64,000 nucleotides of DNA from Erinaceus europaeus (GCF_950295315.1 NW_026647288.1:1-64000), one strand, 5' to 3'; positions 22,175-33,459 are shown, counted from the first letter of the stretch. Program-made: numbers and translations. Notes: a model not told the origin generated them from the letters alone.

Positions 22175-22385
22175 AACACTTTTTTTTTTTTTGAGGGTAC
22201 ACAAGCAGCCAGTAATCCTTGAGTATTTGATCTCACCACAGCCTCATGAGAAGTCTAGCAATAGAACTATCTAAAGACCACAAAGGTTACTTGAGCCCAT
22301 CAAGATCACAGAGCAAGTGTATATGGCAGAATGGGGCAAGATTTGGACCTAGGACTCTGAATACCACTGAGCACAGTTATGCCTT
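22175..22385 (+). mobile_element. MIR
   Basis: 'cctcatgagaagtctagcaatag', 'aagatcacagagcaagtgtatatggcagaatgg' and 'gatttggacctaggactctg' follow the MIR core and 3-prime order. Confidence 0.65.
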
Positions 22386-23183
22386 AGGAAAGATAATTGG
22401 AGTCCACTAAAGTGATTGGATCACTTCTCCAGTCTGAGATGAAGGCTTCCTGTTCCATACCTCCATTCATCCATCTCTTCACTCCCTTTATCCAAACCAC
22501 TGGTCAATAATTGCACATTCACCAGCTACTTCCTATAGCAGGGTCCAATCTTTCTTTGTCTGCTTGGCCTTGCCTGTCTCTGAAAATGTCCTCCCCAGGA
22601 TTATTTTCATGGCACAGATTATAGGAGATTAATTTGGTCTTCCAAAACAGTTTTCCAGAATTGTTTAAAGGCTGCCCCTGCATCTTGACTTAAGGTCACA
22701 TTTCCAAGTTATCCCAGTTGCTTTATCTGGTATTATGTGTCAAAAATCACAAAGTTCTATGGGCGAAGGTTCAGATTATCTTAATGACAGACAATGCTTT
22801 ATGTTCTCAGGCACCAACTTAAAAGTTTACAAGAAAAAAGGAAACAGTGATATGATTCAATGCAGTGTGGTTTCAGAAATTTTTTAGAAGTATAGAGGAG
22901 AGATCCTTTTCCCAGAAAAATATAGATATTTAGTCTAAACACTTGTTTATATGACTCTTGGAATAAACTCTGTCATAAAATATAATAATTCTGTAATAAT
23001 TAGTAAATTATTAATGATTCTTTTTTTTGTCCATGAGGATTCTAAATTCTCAAATGTTTTAGAGAATGGGAAACTAGTGTAAGTTTGTTTTCTTTTGTGT
23101 GTCTGTATGTATGTGTGCGTGTGCGATAATGATAATAATGAAAGTCTTTAGCTTTTCTTCAAACAAATCTAGACATTGATGTT
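22386..23183. other. Unique DNA, no recognised feature
   Basis: AT-rich in its second half (22980-23020). No repeat family or coding signal was recognised. Confidence 0.5.
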
Positions 23184-23197
23184 AAGAATTTGCTAAT

Positions 23198-23477
23198 GGG
23201 GAGTCGGGCTGTAGCGCAGCGGGTTGAGTGCAGGTGGCGCAAAGCACAAGGACCGGCATAAGGATCCCGGTTCGAACCCCGGCTCCCCACCTGCAGGGGA
23301 GTCGCTTCACAGGTGGTGAAGCAGGTCTGCAGGTGTCTATCTTTCTCTCCTCCTTTCTGTCTTCCCCTCCTCTCTCCATTTCTCTCTGTCCTATCCAACA
23401 ACAACAATAATAACTACAACAATAAAACAACAAGGGCAACAAAAGGGAATAAATAAATAAAATAAATATTTTAAAAA
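23198..23477 (+). mobile_element. SINE-B, near-intact young copy
   Basis: The best-preserved SINE in the window. The Pol III A-box-like TAGCGCAGCGGG lies at 23212-23223 and a perfect B box GGTTCGAACCC at 23269-23279, so it could support internal Pol III initiation. The body and CAA/TAA-rich tail follow, without the distal module. A perfect 14-bp target duplication AAGAATTTGCTAAT lies at 23184-23197 and 23478-23491. Intact CpGs, boxes and flanks argue for recent insertion. Confidence 0.95.
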
Positions 23478-23509
23478 AAGAATTTGCTAATATCTTTTAG
23501 GTCTACAAA

Positions 23510-23670
23510 ATGACTCACTTGAATAGTGTGCTGATTTTCTCTGGTTCAAGCCTGGCCCCTACTGCATTGAATAAAGCTTCAGTGTTATCTTTTACTCTCT
23601 CCCTCTACCTCTATATATATATAATAAAAAGAAGAAAGGAAGGGAAAGAGAAAGAGAGAGAGAGAGAGAA
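23510..23670 (+). mobile_element. SINE-C, degraded, with (GA)n tail
   Basis: 'tggttcaagcctggcccctactgc' B-like region, a CT-rich part, (TA)n, then (GA)n at 23648-23670. 'ttgctaatatc' on both sides (23484-23494 and 23672-23682) may be its target duplication. Confidence 0.55.
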
Positions 23671-23734
23671 AATTGCTAATATCCTCCAGAAGTTTGTAGA
23701 AAAAGATAGTTAACAGGTTACATTAAAGTAACTT

Positions 23735-23955
23735 TTTAAAGTTGTTTTTATTTGTTTATTGGATGGAGACAACCAGAAATTGAGAGGGAAGGGGGACATA
23801 AGGAGAGGGAGAGAGAGAGAGAGAGAAAGACACCTCAATCCCTGCTTCACCACTCACAAAGTCTCCCCCCTGCAGGGGGGGACCAGGGGCTCAAGACTGG
23901 GTCCTTTCACATTGGAACATGTGCGCTCAACCAGGTCCATCACCATTTGGCCCCA
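23735..23955 (-). mobile_element. SINE-A, antisense
   Basis: Reversed tail 'tttgtttattggatggagacaacc', (GA)n at 23805-23826, 'cccccctgcaggggggg' body and reversed head ending 'ccatttggcccc'. 'acattaaagt' and 'atgttaaagt' may be the flanking duplication. Confidence 0.87.
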
Positions 23956-23959
23956 GTTA

Positions 23960-26695
23960 TGTTAAAGTTATCATTGGTAGTGATGATCTGAGAAACAGAA
24001 TGAAAGAAACATACACAACCTCCTTCATTGACTAGGTATATGCAAAAGAGAAGTACAGAGCCAGATTCAAGGATCAGGTGATAGAAATCCCACTTCAAAG
24101 AGGATTTGTCGTCCAAAAGGTGTGCATCATCTCATCATGTTGATGTGTTGATTCTCCAGAGGTGGTAAGGCTTACCATCCCTACCATAGCATCTTTAGAG
24201 TTAGAAAACTAAAATTTCAGATGATACCATCTCAGTTTGGGTCTAGCAGAATGAAGGAAGAAGGCTTGGTACAGAGACGATCATGCAGGTTGATGTTCCT
24301 GATCAAAAGTTAAGGCCGTCTCTTACAAACTCCCTCTTTACCATATATACGGCCTTTTATGTATAGATGTAGACTCAACTGGATCAAATATAGGCTGGAT
24401 GTCCATCCTCCACAGTGGATTGGCTTGCTTCTACATAACTCCTGCCTGTCATAATGCATTCTGGGTAGCAGGAATTTAATAAGTACATAACGCCAAATTC
24501 TTTGAAATACACATGAGGGGCAGGGTGTGGCCAAAAATGACTCCAGTTTTCTTTTCCACAATTCCAGTATCGGTCTTTTGTTAACTATTTTGTAAGCTTT
24601 AACTTATTCTCATGATTAATATTGTTTGCCTTAAAAAAAATAAAGTTCTAGCTGAAGGTTACTGGAAGAAAGAAAGATAAATCAGTAAGGTAAAATGTAG
24701 TTTCTTTAACCCACTCCCCCTATATTCCAGGGCAGGTGAACAGGGAAAAGGTGTCCCTTCACCATTTCTGCTAACTTTCTTTGAAAACTGGTAGGCAGAG
24801 TCCTAAGTCTCCCAAACTGTGTAAATCACATTTTTCTCAAGAGTGATAGGCAGAAGAATGTAACCATGGGAGTCACTATAAGCAGATATCCTAAAACTCC
24901 AAATCTCTGTTGACTTGAGCGGTTGTACATGATTTTTTTTTTCCTTTTTGGAAAATGGCCTAGAAAAGCCCACATCCTGTCAGACAAGAGGGAAGATTTC
25001 AATGAGGTCAGTGACTCCAACAGAGCTGTCATTCAGGGTGTCAGGACATGACTGTCTTTGTCTCCCAGTGACAGATGACACCGTCCCATAGGTATCTACT
25101 CAGCAAGAAGCAAAATTGCCACATTTATTTTGTGGCTAAACCACCAGCACCCCACCACCACCACCTTTAAAAAAAATGCAACTTTAACACCCAAGGAATT
25201 TGACTTCAGGGGGAATTTTCATGTCCCTTTACTGTTAGAGATAAGTGGCATGGAAGCGTGCCAAAGATTACATGTGAAAGAAGAGAAAACAAATGAAAAA
25301 TAAAAAGGGGGGGTGATTACAAAAAGAAATCTTTTACCAGCCAAATTGGGAAACAGGACATCACTGGTCTTTAGGTGAACTTTGGCTGGGTAAATTTGGG
25401 GTCCATCTATTTGGACCTTTGTTCCTGCTGGGGTGCTCTGTTGGGCTATAGAGAAGACACAAGAAGCAAAGCCAGTCACACTGGAAGGTGATAGCATTCA
25501 CTTTACCAAGCTGCTCATTGAGGCAGACCTAGGAACACCATCCCGGATCTGTCTGTGCCGCCATCTTTGCTGGGTAGAACTGAGTCACCTCTCCTGGTTA
25601 CAGTTTTTCTTGATGCTCCCTCCTTGGAAGATTGCCATCTTGGGTTAACCTGTGTACACAGCATCCCCTTTCTGGTTTGTGCTACATTAGGTAAGAACTC
25701 TTAAAGCCTTGGTGCTCCTCTTTATAGCCTGGAAAGGATGATTCAAGCATTGCTGGATTATTTTAAAGGTTTGATGAAATAAATGATATTGAAGGTTGGA
25801 TCTAAGGAAGTAAATATGTGTTTCCTTTTCTCTTCCTCTCTAAATCAAGATTGTCCTTATTAACTGCTTGGAATAACTAAGAGAGTATTATCTTAGTCTG
25901 CCAAATCTGAATGGTAAGAAAACTCTGCAATGTGAGATGGCTATAGATGTAGGACCACAGAATGGAATTAGCATTTTTTGCATGTATGAGTTAGCTTCCT
26001 TTTTTTTTTCAGTGATTATCAGTGACAATAATGATCTTACACTGAGAAGCTACAATACTTGAAATTCATTCTTGAATTATCTGGAGTCATATCTAGAGAT
26101 CTGAGAATTCTGCAAGCAAATGTTTCCAAAGAATCCAGAAAATAGGGATAGAAATTGGAATTTCTACCTTACTAAAAAATACTCAGTTTGTAAAACTGAA
26201 AAATAGTTGGGTAATGACAGAAACAATAACTCCTATTTCTTAAGTATTAGATACGTGCTGGACATTCCACTAAATATTATATACTAAATATAATGTTTAC
26301 TGCAATTCTCAAAGTAGACATTTGAGAACTGTATTGTCACAAAGGTGTTTTTTTCTGAAAAGTAAGTTCTATCTTGAACAGGGGTTATGTCTTCCCCTAA
26401 ACCATGCTGTAGCTGAGCTCTTCCTGAAGATTTCAAATTCCTTGAGAGACTGTCTTTATTTCACTGGGCTGTTGGAAAACTCATGATATATTTTTCTATG
26501 TTTTTCTATGCAAAACTGCATCATGACTTTTCTGACAGCCAATATTTACTTTTCCTGTTTGGAAACCCTGTGACAAATATCTCTGTCTTACCTGTCTGTG
26601 GCATTCTGTATCTATGTCTTTCAGTCTCTGAGGTCTTCTGGCTCTCAACATCACACACATACAGACTCACACAACAAAATTCCTTAGTCATGTAA

Positions 26696-26726
<31 letters not shown>

Positions 26727-27300
26727 TGGTGAGTAACCTGGTTAGCACATTGTCCTGTTTAGAGCCCCAAATTATATGTTGAACTGAGGAATCAGATATG
26801 ACTTCTAAAACTTGCATTAAGTTCTCTACATTTACAGTCTCCACAAATAGGACTCCTAGAGCAAGGCTTTCTAAATGTTAGAACTTCCATCAGTCAGCTT
26901 CTAAGATTGATTTGCATTATTGGAGCAAGTCTCTTAAATCTTAAAAGATATAGATGCTTCTTGTCTCTACAAACAGATGAAAGTCCTTGGTACAGCTTAT
27001 CCACCAACCAGTTTGGAAGGTCCCATGCTGAGTCCCTGGGGACTCAGTTCTGAGTCTAGAAGGCAAGAAACATGTGCCCCCTCCTTTTGCCTTCCAGTCT
27101 CCCCAGGGGTCCTCTCCTGAACTCTGGGCTCTTCACCGAATGCAGATTTGAAAGTGATAAATTCTTTTTGGTTTTTTCATTCCACAATGTTATGACTGAT
27201 GTAAAATTAACAACAATGAAAATGATGTTGGGTATAGAAAGTCTGATGTGAAAAAGAGTCAGTCCCAAACCAAAGATAAATGACACCTTGGCTATTCCTT
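23960..27300. other. Long SINE-poor unique stretch
   Basis: About 3.3 kb with no recognised SINE. It holds a (CA)n tract at 26697-26722, a poly-T at 26000-26009 and a possible MIR trace near 26220-26340. Frames such as 24310-24561 (minus) and 25219-25497 (minus) have no recognisable domain. It is the best place in the window to look for old conserved noncoding sequence, but I see no specific motif set. Confidence 0.5.
26697..26722 (+). repeat. (CA)n microsatellite
   Basis: About 13 CA units. Confidence 0.93.
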
Positions 27301-27302
27301 CC

Positions 27303-27325
27303 TTTCTTTCTTTCTTTCTTTCTTT
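27303..27325 (+). repeat. (TTTC)n microsatellite
   Basis: Five to six TTTC units, at the start of a diverged stretch. Confidence 0.85.
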
Positions 27326-27480
27326 TATTTTTGCATGATGTGGGTAATTAAGGGGTTCATGGTTTCAGTCTTCAGTAACTTGTACTTTCTCATGCACAAA
27401 ACTGAACTATTGCAGGATGTCAAATCCTAGTCACCCGACTCCACTTCTCACACTGGCATTTAACGGCTGCGGTGTAGAGA

Positions 27481-27859
27481 GAGCATCTTGCCTTTTCTTA
27501 GAAGAGCCCCAGTTTATGCTTCAAAGGGGCATTGCCTCCATCTCCCTGTAAGCATCCCTTGGCATCCCTACCATACCCAAAGGGGACCCTTCCCAGCTCT
27601 AATATTAGGTCAAAGCCTGGCAAGAAGTAAGGGAACAGGTTCTGTCCACTTTTTCCCCCTTTATTGGGGATTCATGTTTTACAGTCAACAGTAAATACAG
27701 TAGCTTGTACATGTATAACATTTCCCAGTTTTCCACATAACAATACAACCCCCCACTAGGTCCTCCTCTGCCATCATGTTCCAGGACCTGAACCCTCCCC
27801 ACCACCCACCCCAGAGTCTTAGACTTTGGTGCAATCCACCAACTCCAGTCCAAGTTCTT
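27481..27859 (-). repeat. Duplicated module, copy 1 (includes antisense L1 3-prime end)
   Basis: About 380 bp repeated in direct orientation at 29139-29509. The left 160 bp ('gagcatcttgccttttc' to 'ggttctgtccac') are not a repeat I recognise. The right part, read on the minus strand, is an L1-type 3-prime end with AATAAAG near 27657-27663 and 'ttgactgtaaaacatgaatccccaataaag' type sequence. Confidence 0.85.
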
Positions 27860-27880
27860 ACAAAATCCCCTCCCCATCTA

Positions 27881-28236
27881 GTTTTTTGTTGTTGTTGTTG
27901 CCTCTGGGGTTATTGTTGGGGCTCGGTGCACCATGAATCCACTGCTCCTAGAGGCTATGTTTTTCCCTTTGTTGCCCTTGTTGTTTAACATTGTTGTGGT
28001 TATTGTTGTTGTTGTTACTGATGTCTTTGTGTTGGATAGGACAGAGAGAAATGGAGAGAGGAGGGGAGGGGGGAGGAGAAAGATAGACACCTGCAGACCT
28101 GCTTCACCACTTGTGAAGTGACCCCCCCCCTGCAGGTGGGGAGCCGGGGGGCTCAAACGGGGATCCTTACACTGGTCTTTGTGCTTTGCGCCATGTGTAC
28201 TTAACGCACTGCACTACTGCTGCCGGCCGGACCCCC
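27881..28236 (-). mobile_element. SINE-B, antisense, full length
   Basis: Reversed module 'gaatccactgctcctagaggc', a (TTG)n spacer, reversed body around a poly-C run (28123-28131), then the reversed head with 'gcaccatgtgtacttaacgcactgc' like sequence. The B box is preserved approximately ('gctcaaacggggatcc'). Confidence 0.9.
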
Positions 28237-29138
28237 ACGCCCTCTAGTTTTTATAAAACATGCTCTGCCAGAGCACACTCGCTGTTGCTCTCTAGAGAGC
28301 CTGCTTCCTGTTGGTGGTCATACCTGTTGGTGGGCATTCTTGGCTTCACTAGAGAACATCACCCTCTTCCAGTTTCAACTAGTCATATCGTATCTGGTTT
28401 TAGGTGGACTCTGGCCTAACCCAGTTGAGTCTGCAGTGGGCTCCATTTTGGGTGGTTTTTGTCCTCCAAAGTGATGAAGGCAGTCAGGGGAGCCAGAGAC
28501 TGTCCATCAGATTTGATCCTCTGGGTTTGAAGCAGGCTGCCTGAATGTCTGGTTGGATCCCAACTAGAGAGCAGCAAGGTTCCCTTGGAACAGATCGGGC
28601 AGCTGTGGTTTGGTTGCAAGTTAAATCCTGACTTGCAACACGAGTCAAGAGAACTCCAACTCAGAATCAGAGTGACAGCGCTTAAAGTAATCAATCAGAA
28701 GAATCGCCAGACATATGTTGAATGTAGCACCTCAAAGTGAAAGCAGATGCCCTAATGTGTATTGATCTCCTAGGGTGTGTTGACGCCCTTTTGAAACAGA
28801 GGCAATAAAGGCCCTGGGAGGGCTGCGAGTGGACTGGGTGAAACCATGGGGGACTGAGCAATCTGGGGCGAGAGCTCCTTGGTGAACTTTGAGCTTCATT
28901 TTAGAAATGTCACCCTGAAGACTTTTGACCCGGCAACTGGACTGAAGAGATGAAGGGGAAGCTGGATGACAGGGGAGATGGGGGTGTGTTTATGTCTCCA
29001 TCACCATCTCCCAGGATAAATTACTCTCCTCTGTTGGAGACAGTTCTTCTATCATCTCTGCTTTCCTGGCTTTTCCACCCTCTGGGGAGATGGGCTGTAG
29101 TAACAGAGGATGGACCTCAGCCAGCTCCCTACGACAAA
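28237..29138. other. Unique DNA between the two duplicated modules
   Basis: No known repeat was recognised in about 900 bp. AATAAAG at 28803-28809 has no identifiable transcript context. Confidence 0.5.
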
Positions 29139-29509
29139 GAGCATCTCGCCTTTTCTTAGAAGAGCCCTAGTTTATGTCTTCTAAGGGGCATTGCCTCCAT
29201 CTCCCTGCAAGCATCCCCTGGCATCCTTACCGTACCCAAGGGGGACCCTTCCCAGCTCCAGTATTAAGTCAAAGCCTGGCAAGAAGTAAGGGAACAGGTT
29301 CTGTCCACTTTTTTTTTTTCCTTTATTGGGAATTCATGTTTTACAGTCAACAGTAAATACATGTATAAAATTTCCCAGCTTTCCACATAACAATACAACC
29401 CCCACTAGGTCCTCCTCTGCCATCATGTTCCAGGACCTGAACCCTCTTCACCAGGCACCCCAGAGTCTTTGACTTTGGTGCAATCCACCAACTCCTGTCC
29501 GAGTTCTGC
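29139..29509 (-). repeat. Duplicated module, copy 2
   Basis: Copy of 27481-27859 with scattered substitutions and small indels, about 90 percent or more identical by eye. Both copies share the junction between the L1 polyadenylation region and the same 160-bp flank. Confidence 0.85.
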
Positions 29510-29640
29510 TTAGAGTTTTACCTTCTGATCTAGTTCCTCAACTTCTGCCTATGAGTGAGATCATCATATTCTTCCTTCTGTTCCTGTCTGTCCACCTTTT
29601 TATGGGACATCAGCAATCTGAGCATTTGATTTAAGCTGGC
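29310..29640 (-). mobile_element. L1 3-prime end, antisense
   Basis: The minus strand reads L1-like 'actcataggcagaagttgaggaac' (near 29555) toward 'ctgttgactgtaaaacatgaattcccaataaagg' (near 29325). It overlaps the second duplicated module and extends past its right edge. Confidence 0.7.
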
Positions 29641-30928
29641 TGACTGACAGAGACAAGAGATGGTTCAAGTCCAGCAGCGAGAGGTTGACTAGATTCACAC
29701 TTCCCAGTAAACAGAAAATGTATCCACAAGAGGAAAGGCTACAGGTGGCCAACAGAGCCAGTTACTGTTAGAGAAACATTTAGAAGTGTTGATATGTAAG
29801 CATAACTATCAAGGTGGAAGTCAGGCTGGGGAAAGGGTCTGGTCATGCCTCCAGTTGGCATTTCCTTTGCTTGTTTTCTTCCTCAGTCCCTCCTGCATAG
29901 GTGGGACTGGAAACACCTATGTCTCTTGGCCTCCCACCCAAAGCCTTTACCTAGGCTAGGAGTTCCTTGGAAAGGAGTCACAGATAATGCTATGTGGGCC
30001 TATGGAGTCCTGAGATAAGGGAAGATGAAGTGTCTTTGAGGATCTCTACAAATAAACTTGGTGACAAAAACAGACCGGGTTGTTTGTCTGGGGTTGTGGT
30101 GGATTAGAAAGGAAACCTTGGAATTTTCCAGAAGGATAATATCCCCCTAACTGAACCAACTTCATGCAGGCCCCACCCCCAGCCCAGGCCCTTGGAGTTT
30201 GTTTGACTATTTGCTAAATGTTCAGATGAACCACTCAAGATTCAGGGACAAGGGTCTCTCCAGGGCTCCTCCCTCCTCATCCTTCACTCAAGGAATTTTG
30301 CAGATAAATCACCAAAGCTAATCCCCTCACCCAAGAATTATGGGCTGTAGGAAAGCAAGAGGGGAAATGCTGAGATGGGACTTGGGGACAGAAGGAAGCC
30401 CTGGATGACAAATGAAGGGTGAACTCACAGACAGGCAGCCCACAGTCTGCATGGATCTCCCAAGGGGGGGGGGAAGTGTGGGATCTGGGAGGGGGTGGAT
30501 GGGAGATCTGTTTCAAACAGGCAAAGAGAGAGGGTGGGGGGAAGTGGAGCAGAGCAAGGAAGAGTTCATCACTCGCGGGAAGGCACAATGGAGCCAATGA
30601 GCATTGTTTCAGTTATGGGCGAAGTTGAGAAGGCAGTCACCTTCAATCTGATTTGGGCTCCTTCAGACTTACAAAGTGTTTACTCCCAGGACAAAAGATG
30701 GGCAGACAATTACTACAGAGGCCCTCACTGGGCCTGGGACAATCTTTCCAGACGCTCCTCAGCTTGACAACTAGGCTTGTAGACTTGGGGCCTAACCGGA
30801 GGTGGTGAGGACAGAGACAGATCAGCTGCCTTCACTCCACTGATGTGGGGATCTGGGGCTCAGATAAAAACATGCCAGAGGGGAAAGGCTGGAATTCTTG
30901 GCTTCCATCTTGGTTGGACTTATCCTCC

Positions 30929-30932
<4 letters not shown>
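29641..30932. other. Unique DNA, no recognised feature
   Basis: No SINE was recognised. A poly-G run lies at 30464-30473. Overlapping frames at 30412-30767 have no recognisable domain. Confidence 0.5.

Positions 30933-30968
<36 letters not shown>
30933..30968 (+). repeat. (GT)n microsatellite
   Basis: About 18 GT units. Confidence 0.95.
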
Positions 30969-30970
<2 letters not shown>

Positions 30971-30984
30971 CGAGAGGCAGTGAA

Positions 30985-31500
30985 AAAACATATCTACAGC
31001 CAACACCCATGTCCAGTGGAGAAGCAATTACAGAAGTCGGAACTCCTACCTTCTACACCCCAAAAAGAACTTTTATACACGCTCCCATAGGGGAGAAGTA
31101 ATAGGAGGAAGAGGATAAGAGGGCTCTTATGAAGGACATAAAACCTTCAAGCCTAGTACCATCTCTGGCACTGCAGGTGGCCAGAGTGTTGCTCTGATCT
31201 CCAACTCCATCATGAGCTGAAGAGAGAAGGGGAAAAAAGGGAGGGACATTTGATGTAGTAATAGGGTTATGTATAACTTGGAAAGGAAGAGAAGATGGAG
31301 TCTTTGAAAAATGGGGGACAGTTATATACAAATCTAGACAGATAGTTCTAGAAATAATAGTTAATCCACATCTGCAAGCTTAGGAAAACTGCTGTAGTTT
31401 ACAATAGAGGGATTGGGGATTCAGAACACTGGAAGTGGGAATGGTATGGTTATACATCTGTTGACACGTGATTTTGTAAGTCAGTATTAAACCCCTAATG
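30985..31500 (+). mobile_element. L1 3-prime family, sense, rearranged
   Basis: 'cagccaacacccatgtccagtggagaagcaattacagaagtcgg' type start. A foreign-looking middle (31085-31330) follows. The family end is 'aggaaaactgctgtagtttacaatagaggg...ggaagtgggaatgg' near 31380-31445. Insertion or divergence in the middle is unresolved. Confidence 0.65.
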
Positions 31501-32540
31501 AAATAAGATCGAGAAAACCTGTCTACTTATCTGATGCTAATTCAGCTAGTAAGACAGAGGCTGAGAAGAAGGGGTGGAGAGACAGAGGAAGTCTGAAGGA
31601 AGTCTAAATAATGTTCGCAGAGCTCTGCTCGCCAGTCTATTCAATGAACTTTTCACCCCGAGGGGAAGAGGTCAAATGTCAGCTCTGTGTCTGTCGGACC
31701 CAGAACTGATCTAGTTGCTTGTGGGTCTCATAGAATGTGGCAGTTGGATAGACTTTCAAAGACAAGTTCACCTTTCAGAGCTCTTTCTCCCTGACCTTAG
31801 AACGAGCTCACAATCTCTGTGTCTGTCTATGTCCACCGTCCTGTCTGGTGGAAATAGCTGTGACTAAGTCTGACTGAGTGTGTCAGGTCCTAAACATTCA
31901 CGTGTGTGGATGTTGCACACACTTGTCAGGGGAGGGTGTGTGTGTGTGTCTGTGTGTGTGTGTGTGTCTGTGTGTGTGCGAGAGACACGGGGTCATGGGC
32001 AGGCATGCCCTAAGGCATGTGTTCTGTCATGAGCAGGTGTGTCTTGCTACGTTATAACCCAGGGAGGTTAAAGGCATGCTGTTTCGGTCATCAGGCTACC
32101 CGGCTGAGGGTAGAAGCAGATCAGAACGCAGACTCCTCACCCCAATGTAACACATCAGTGCAAGACCTTCAATTCCAGAAGGACTTGCAGCAACTAAGCA
32201 GCCAGCAGGGAGTTGGCTGAGGTATCCCAGAATCTGCACTGCAGTGGATCACCTTCCTCTTCCCCCTATACCCATCCCATCCTGTGTTCTACTCTCCTTT
32301 CCACAGGCCTGGATCCCGAAGGATCCTCCCCTCCCGAAGAGACCTTCTGTGAGGTCATCACCCTCTCAGGGTCAGTGTAACTAAAGCTCCCCCCGCTGCT
32401 GCCACTGCCGTGAGGAGGGGCAGTAAGAACCGCTGTGTCAGTGGTCACCTTCTAGGGGCCACCGTGTGGAGTGATGCCGGGGACTAGTTCAACCTCATTT
32501 GCTTTCCAGTTCTAACACCTTCTTTTATTTCTTTTCTCCT
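31501..32540. other. Unique DNA with a GT-rich tract
   Basis: Impure (GT)n lies at 31937-31979. No repeat family was recognised and no exon is supported. Frames at 32017-32220 and 32266-32448 lack motifs. Confidence 0.5.
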
Positions 32541-32738
32541 TATTACTATTATTATTTATTTACTTATTTATTTTAAATGGAGACAGAGAGACAGCTAGGC
32601 AGACAGTTTAAAAGAGACCACAGCATCAAAGCTTCCTTCACCACAGTGGAAACCGAGCTTGAAGCTGGGTCGTACACATGACAAAGCAATTCATCATCCA
32701 AATGAGCTATGTCATTGACCCCTAACTCTTCCTATTTT
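32541..32738 (-). mobile_element. SINE-D, antisense
   Basis: The plus strand shows a TTA-rich reversed tail, 'ggagacagagagacagctagg', 'caccacagtggaaaccgagcttgaagctgggtcg' and 'ccaaatgagctatgtcattgaccc'. The same layout occurs at 42900-43070. Confidence 0.65.
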
Positions 32739-32743
32739 TTTTT

Positions 32744-33251
32744 GGCCTCCAGTATTATCTCTAGGGTTCGTTATGATTGGGCCCTCCTCAATCGCTATCG
32801 AACAGGCCATGGCCAGTGCGCCGCTATGTTCCATCGCTGGGGAGCCAGAGACGATCCGAACTGCCCCTGCGGCTACAGACAGACTATGATCCACATAGTC
32901 AACAACTGCCACCTCTCCAGATTCAAAGGAGGTCTCGAAACTTTACATCAGGCTCAACCTGACGCTGTTGACTGGCTACGGAAGAAGGGCAAACGCTAGA
33001 AGAAGAAGAAGTACCAATACTATTAATCCACTGCTCCTGGAAGCCATTTTTTCCATTTTTATTAAATAAGACAGAGAGTAATTGAGAGGGGAGGGGAGAC
33101 AGAGAGGGAAAGATCCAGAGAGACACCCACAGACCTAAATTGTCCCCCCACTCCCTGCAGGTGGGGAGTGGGGGCTCAAACCTGGATCCTTGCACAGGTC
33201 CTTGTGCTTAGTACTATGTGCACTCAGCCAGGTGTACCATTGCCCAGCCCC
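32744..33251 (-). mobile_element. SINE-B, antisense, interrupted by a non-LTR element
   Basis: The left piece (32744-32770) is the reversed module 'ggcctccagtattatctctaggg'. The right piece (33012-33251) resumes with 'aatccactgctcctggaagcc', body and head ('ggtgtaccattgcccagcccc'). The 241-bp insert at 32771-33011 falls inside the distal module. Confidence 0.88.
32771..33011 (+). mobile_element. 3-prime end of an unfamiliar non-LTR retrotransposon, AAG-tailed
   Basis: The insert encodes the C-terminus of a reverse-transcriptase ORF in one open frame ending at TAG (32997-32999). Visible features are LNRYRTGHGQC, then RWG, a C-X1-C-X7-H-X4-C cluster (CPCG...QTMIHIVNNC), then RFKGGLETLH and a terminal AVDWLRKKGKR. 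Such GHG-C / CG / QT-HI / WL endings are typical, as I know the families, of invertebrate-type LINE ORF2 C-termini. L1 has a different ending (compare 2745-3302). The stop codon runs directly into four AAG triplets (33000-33011), so there is no 3-prime UTR. It is heavily 5-prime truncated and nonfunctional. The clade is not assigned. Confidence 0.75.
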
Positions 33252-33255
33252 TTCT

Positions 33256-33459
33256 CTTTTTAAAATATTGTATTTGTTTACTTATTTATTGGATAGAGAC
33301 AGGAATCAAAAGAGAAGGAGAGAGACAGAGAGATACCTGTAGCCCTGCTTCACCACTTATGAGGCTTCTCTCCTGCAGGTTGGGGGCTGTGGGCTTGAAC
33401 CTGGGTCCTTGGGCATGATAATGTGTGTGCTCAACCAGGTGTACCACCACCCAGCCCCC
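33256..33459 (-). mobile_element. SINE-A, antisense
   Basis: It abuts the previous SINE. Reversed tail 'tatttattggatagagacagg', body 'ctctcctgcaggttgggggctgtgggcttgaacc' and reversed head ending 'ccacccagcccc'. Confidence 0.9.

Noticed and set aside
23212..23279. tRNA gene (A and B box present)
   Set aside because: The cloverleaf does not close into an acceptor stem, and the unit continues into a SINE body and tail with target duplications.
25219..25650. Overlapping frames of 71-92 codons on both strands
   Set aside because: No motif, no conserved start context and no exon-like boundaries.
28800..28812. AATAAAG as a gene polyadenylation site
   Set aside because: No transcript, terminal exon or downstream GT-rich element is recognisable. 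The hexamer is common by chance.
32771..33011. Assignment of the AAG-tailed element to BovB/RTE
   Set aside because: BovB would be the first guess for a horizontally transferred mammalian LINE, but its ORF end, as I know it, lacks the GHG-C and CxCG-QT-HI motifs seen here. No firm clade is claimed.
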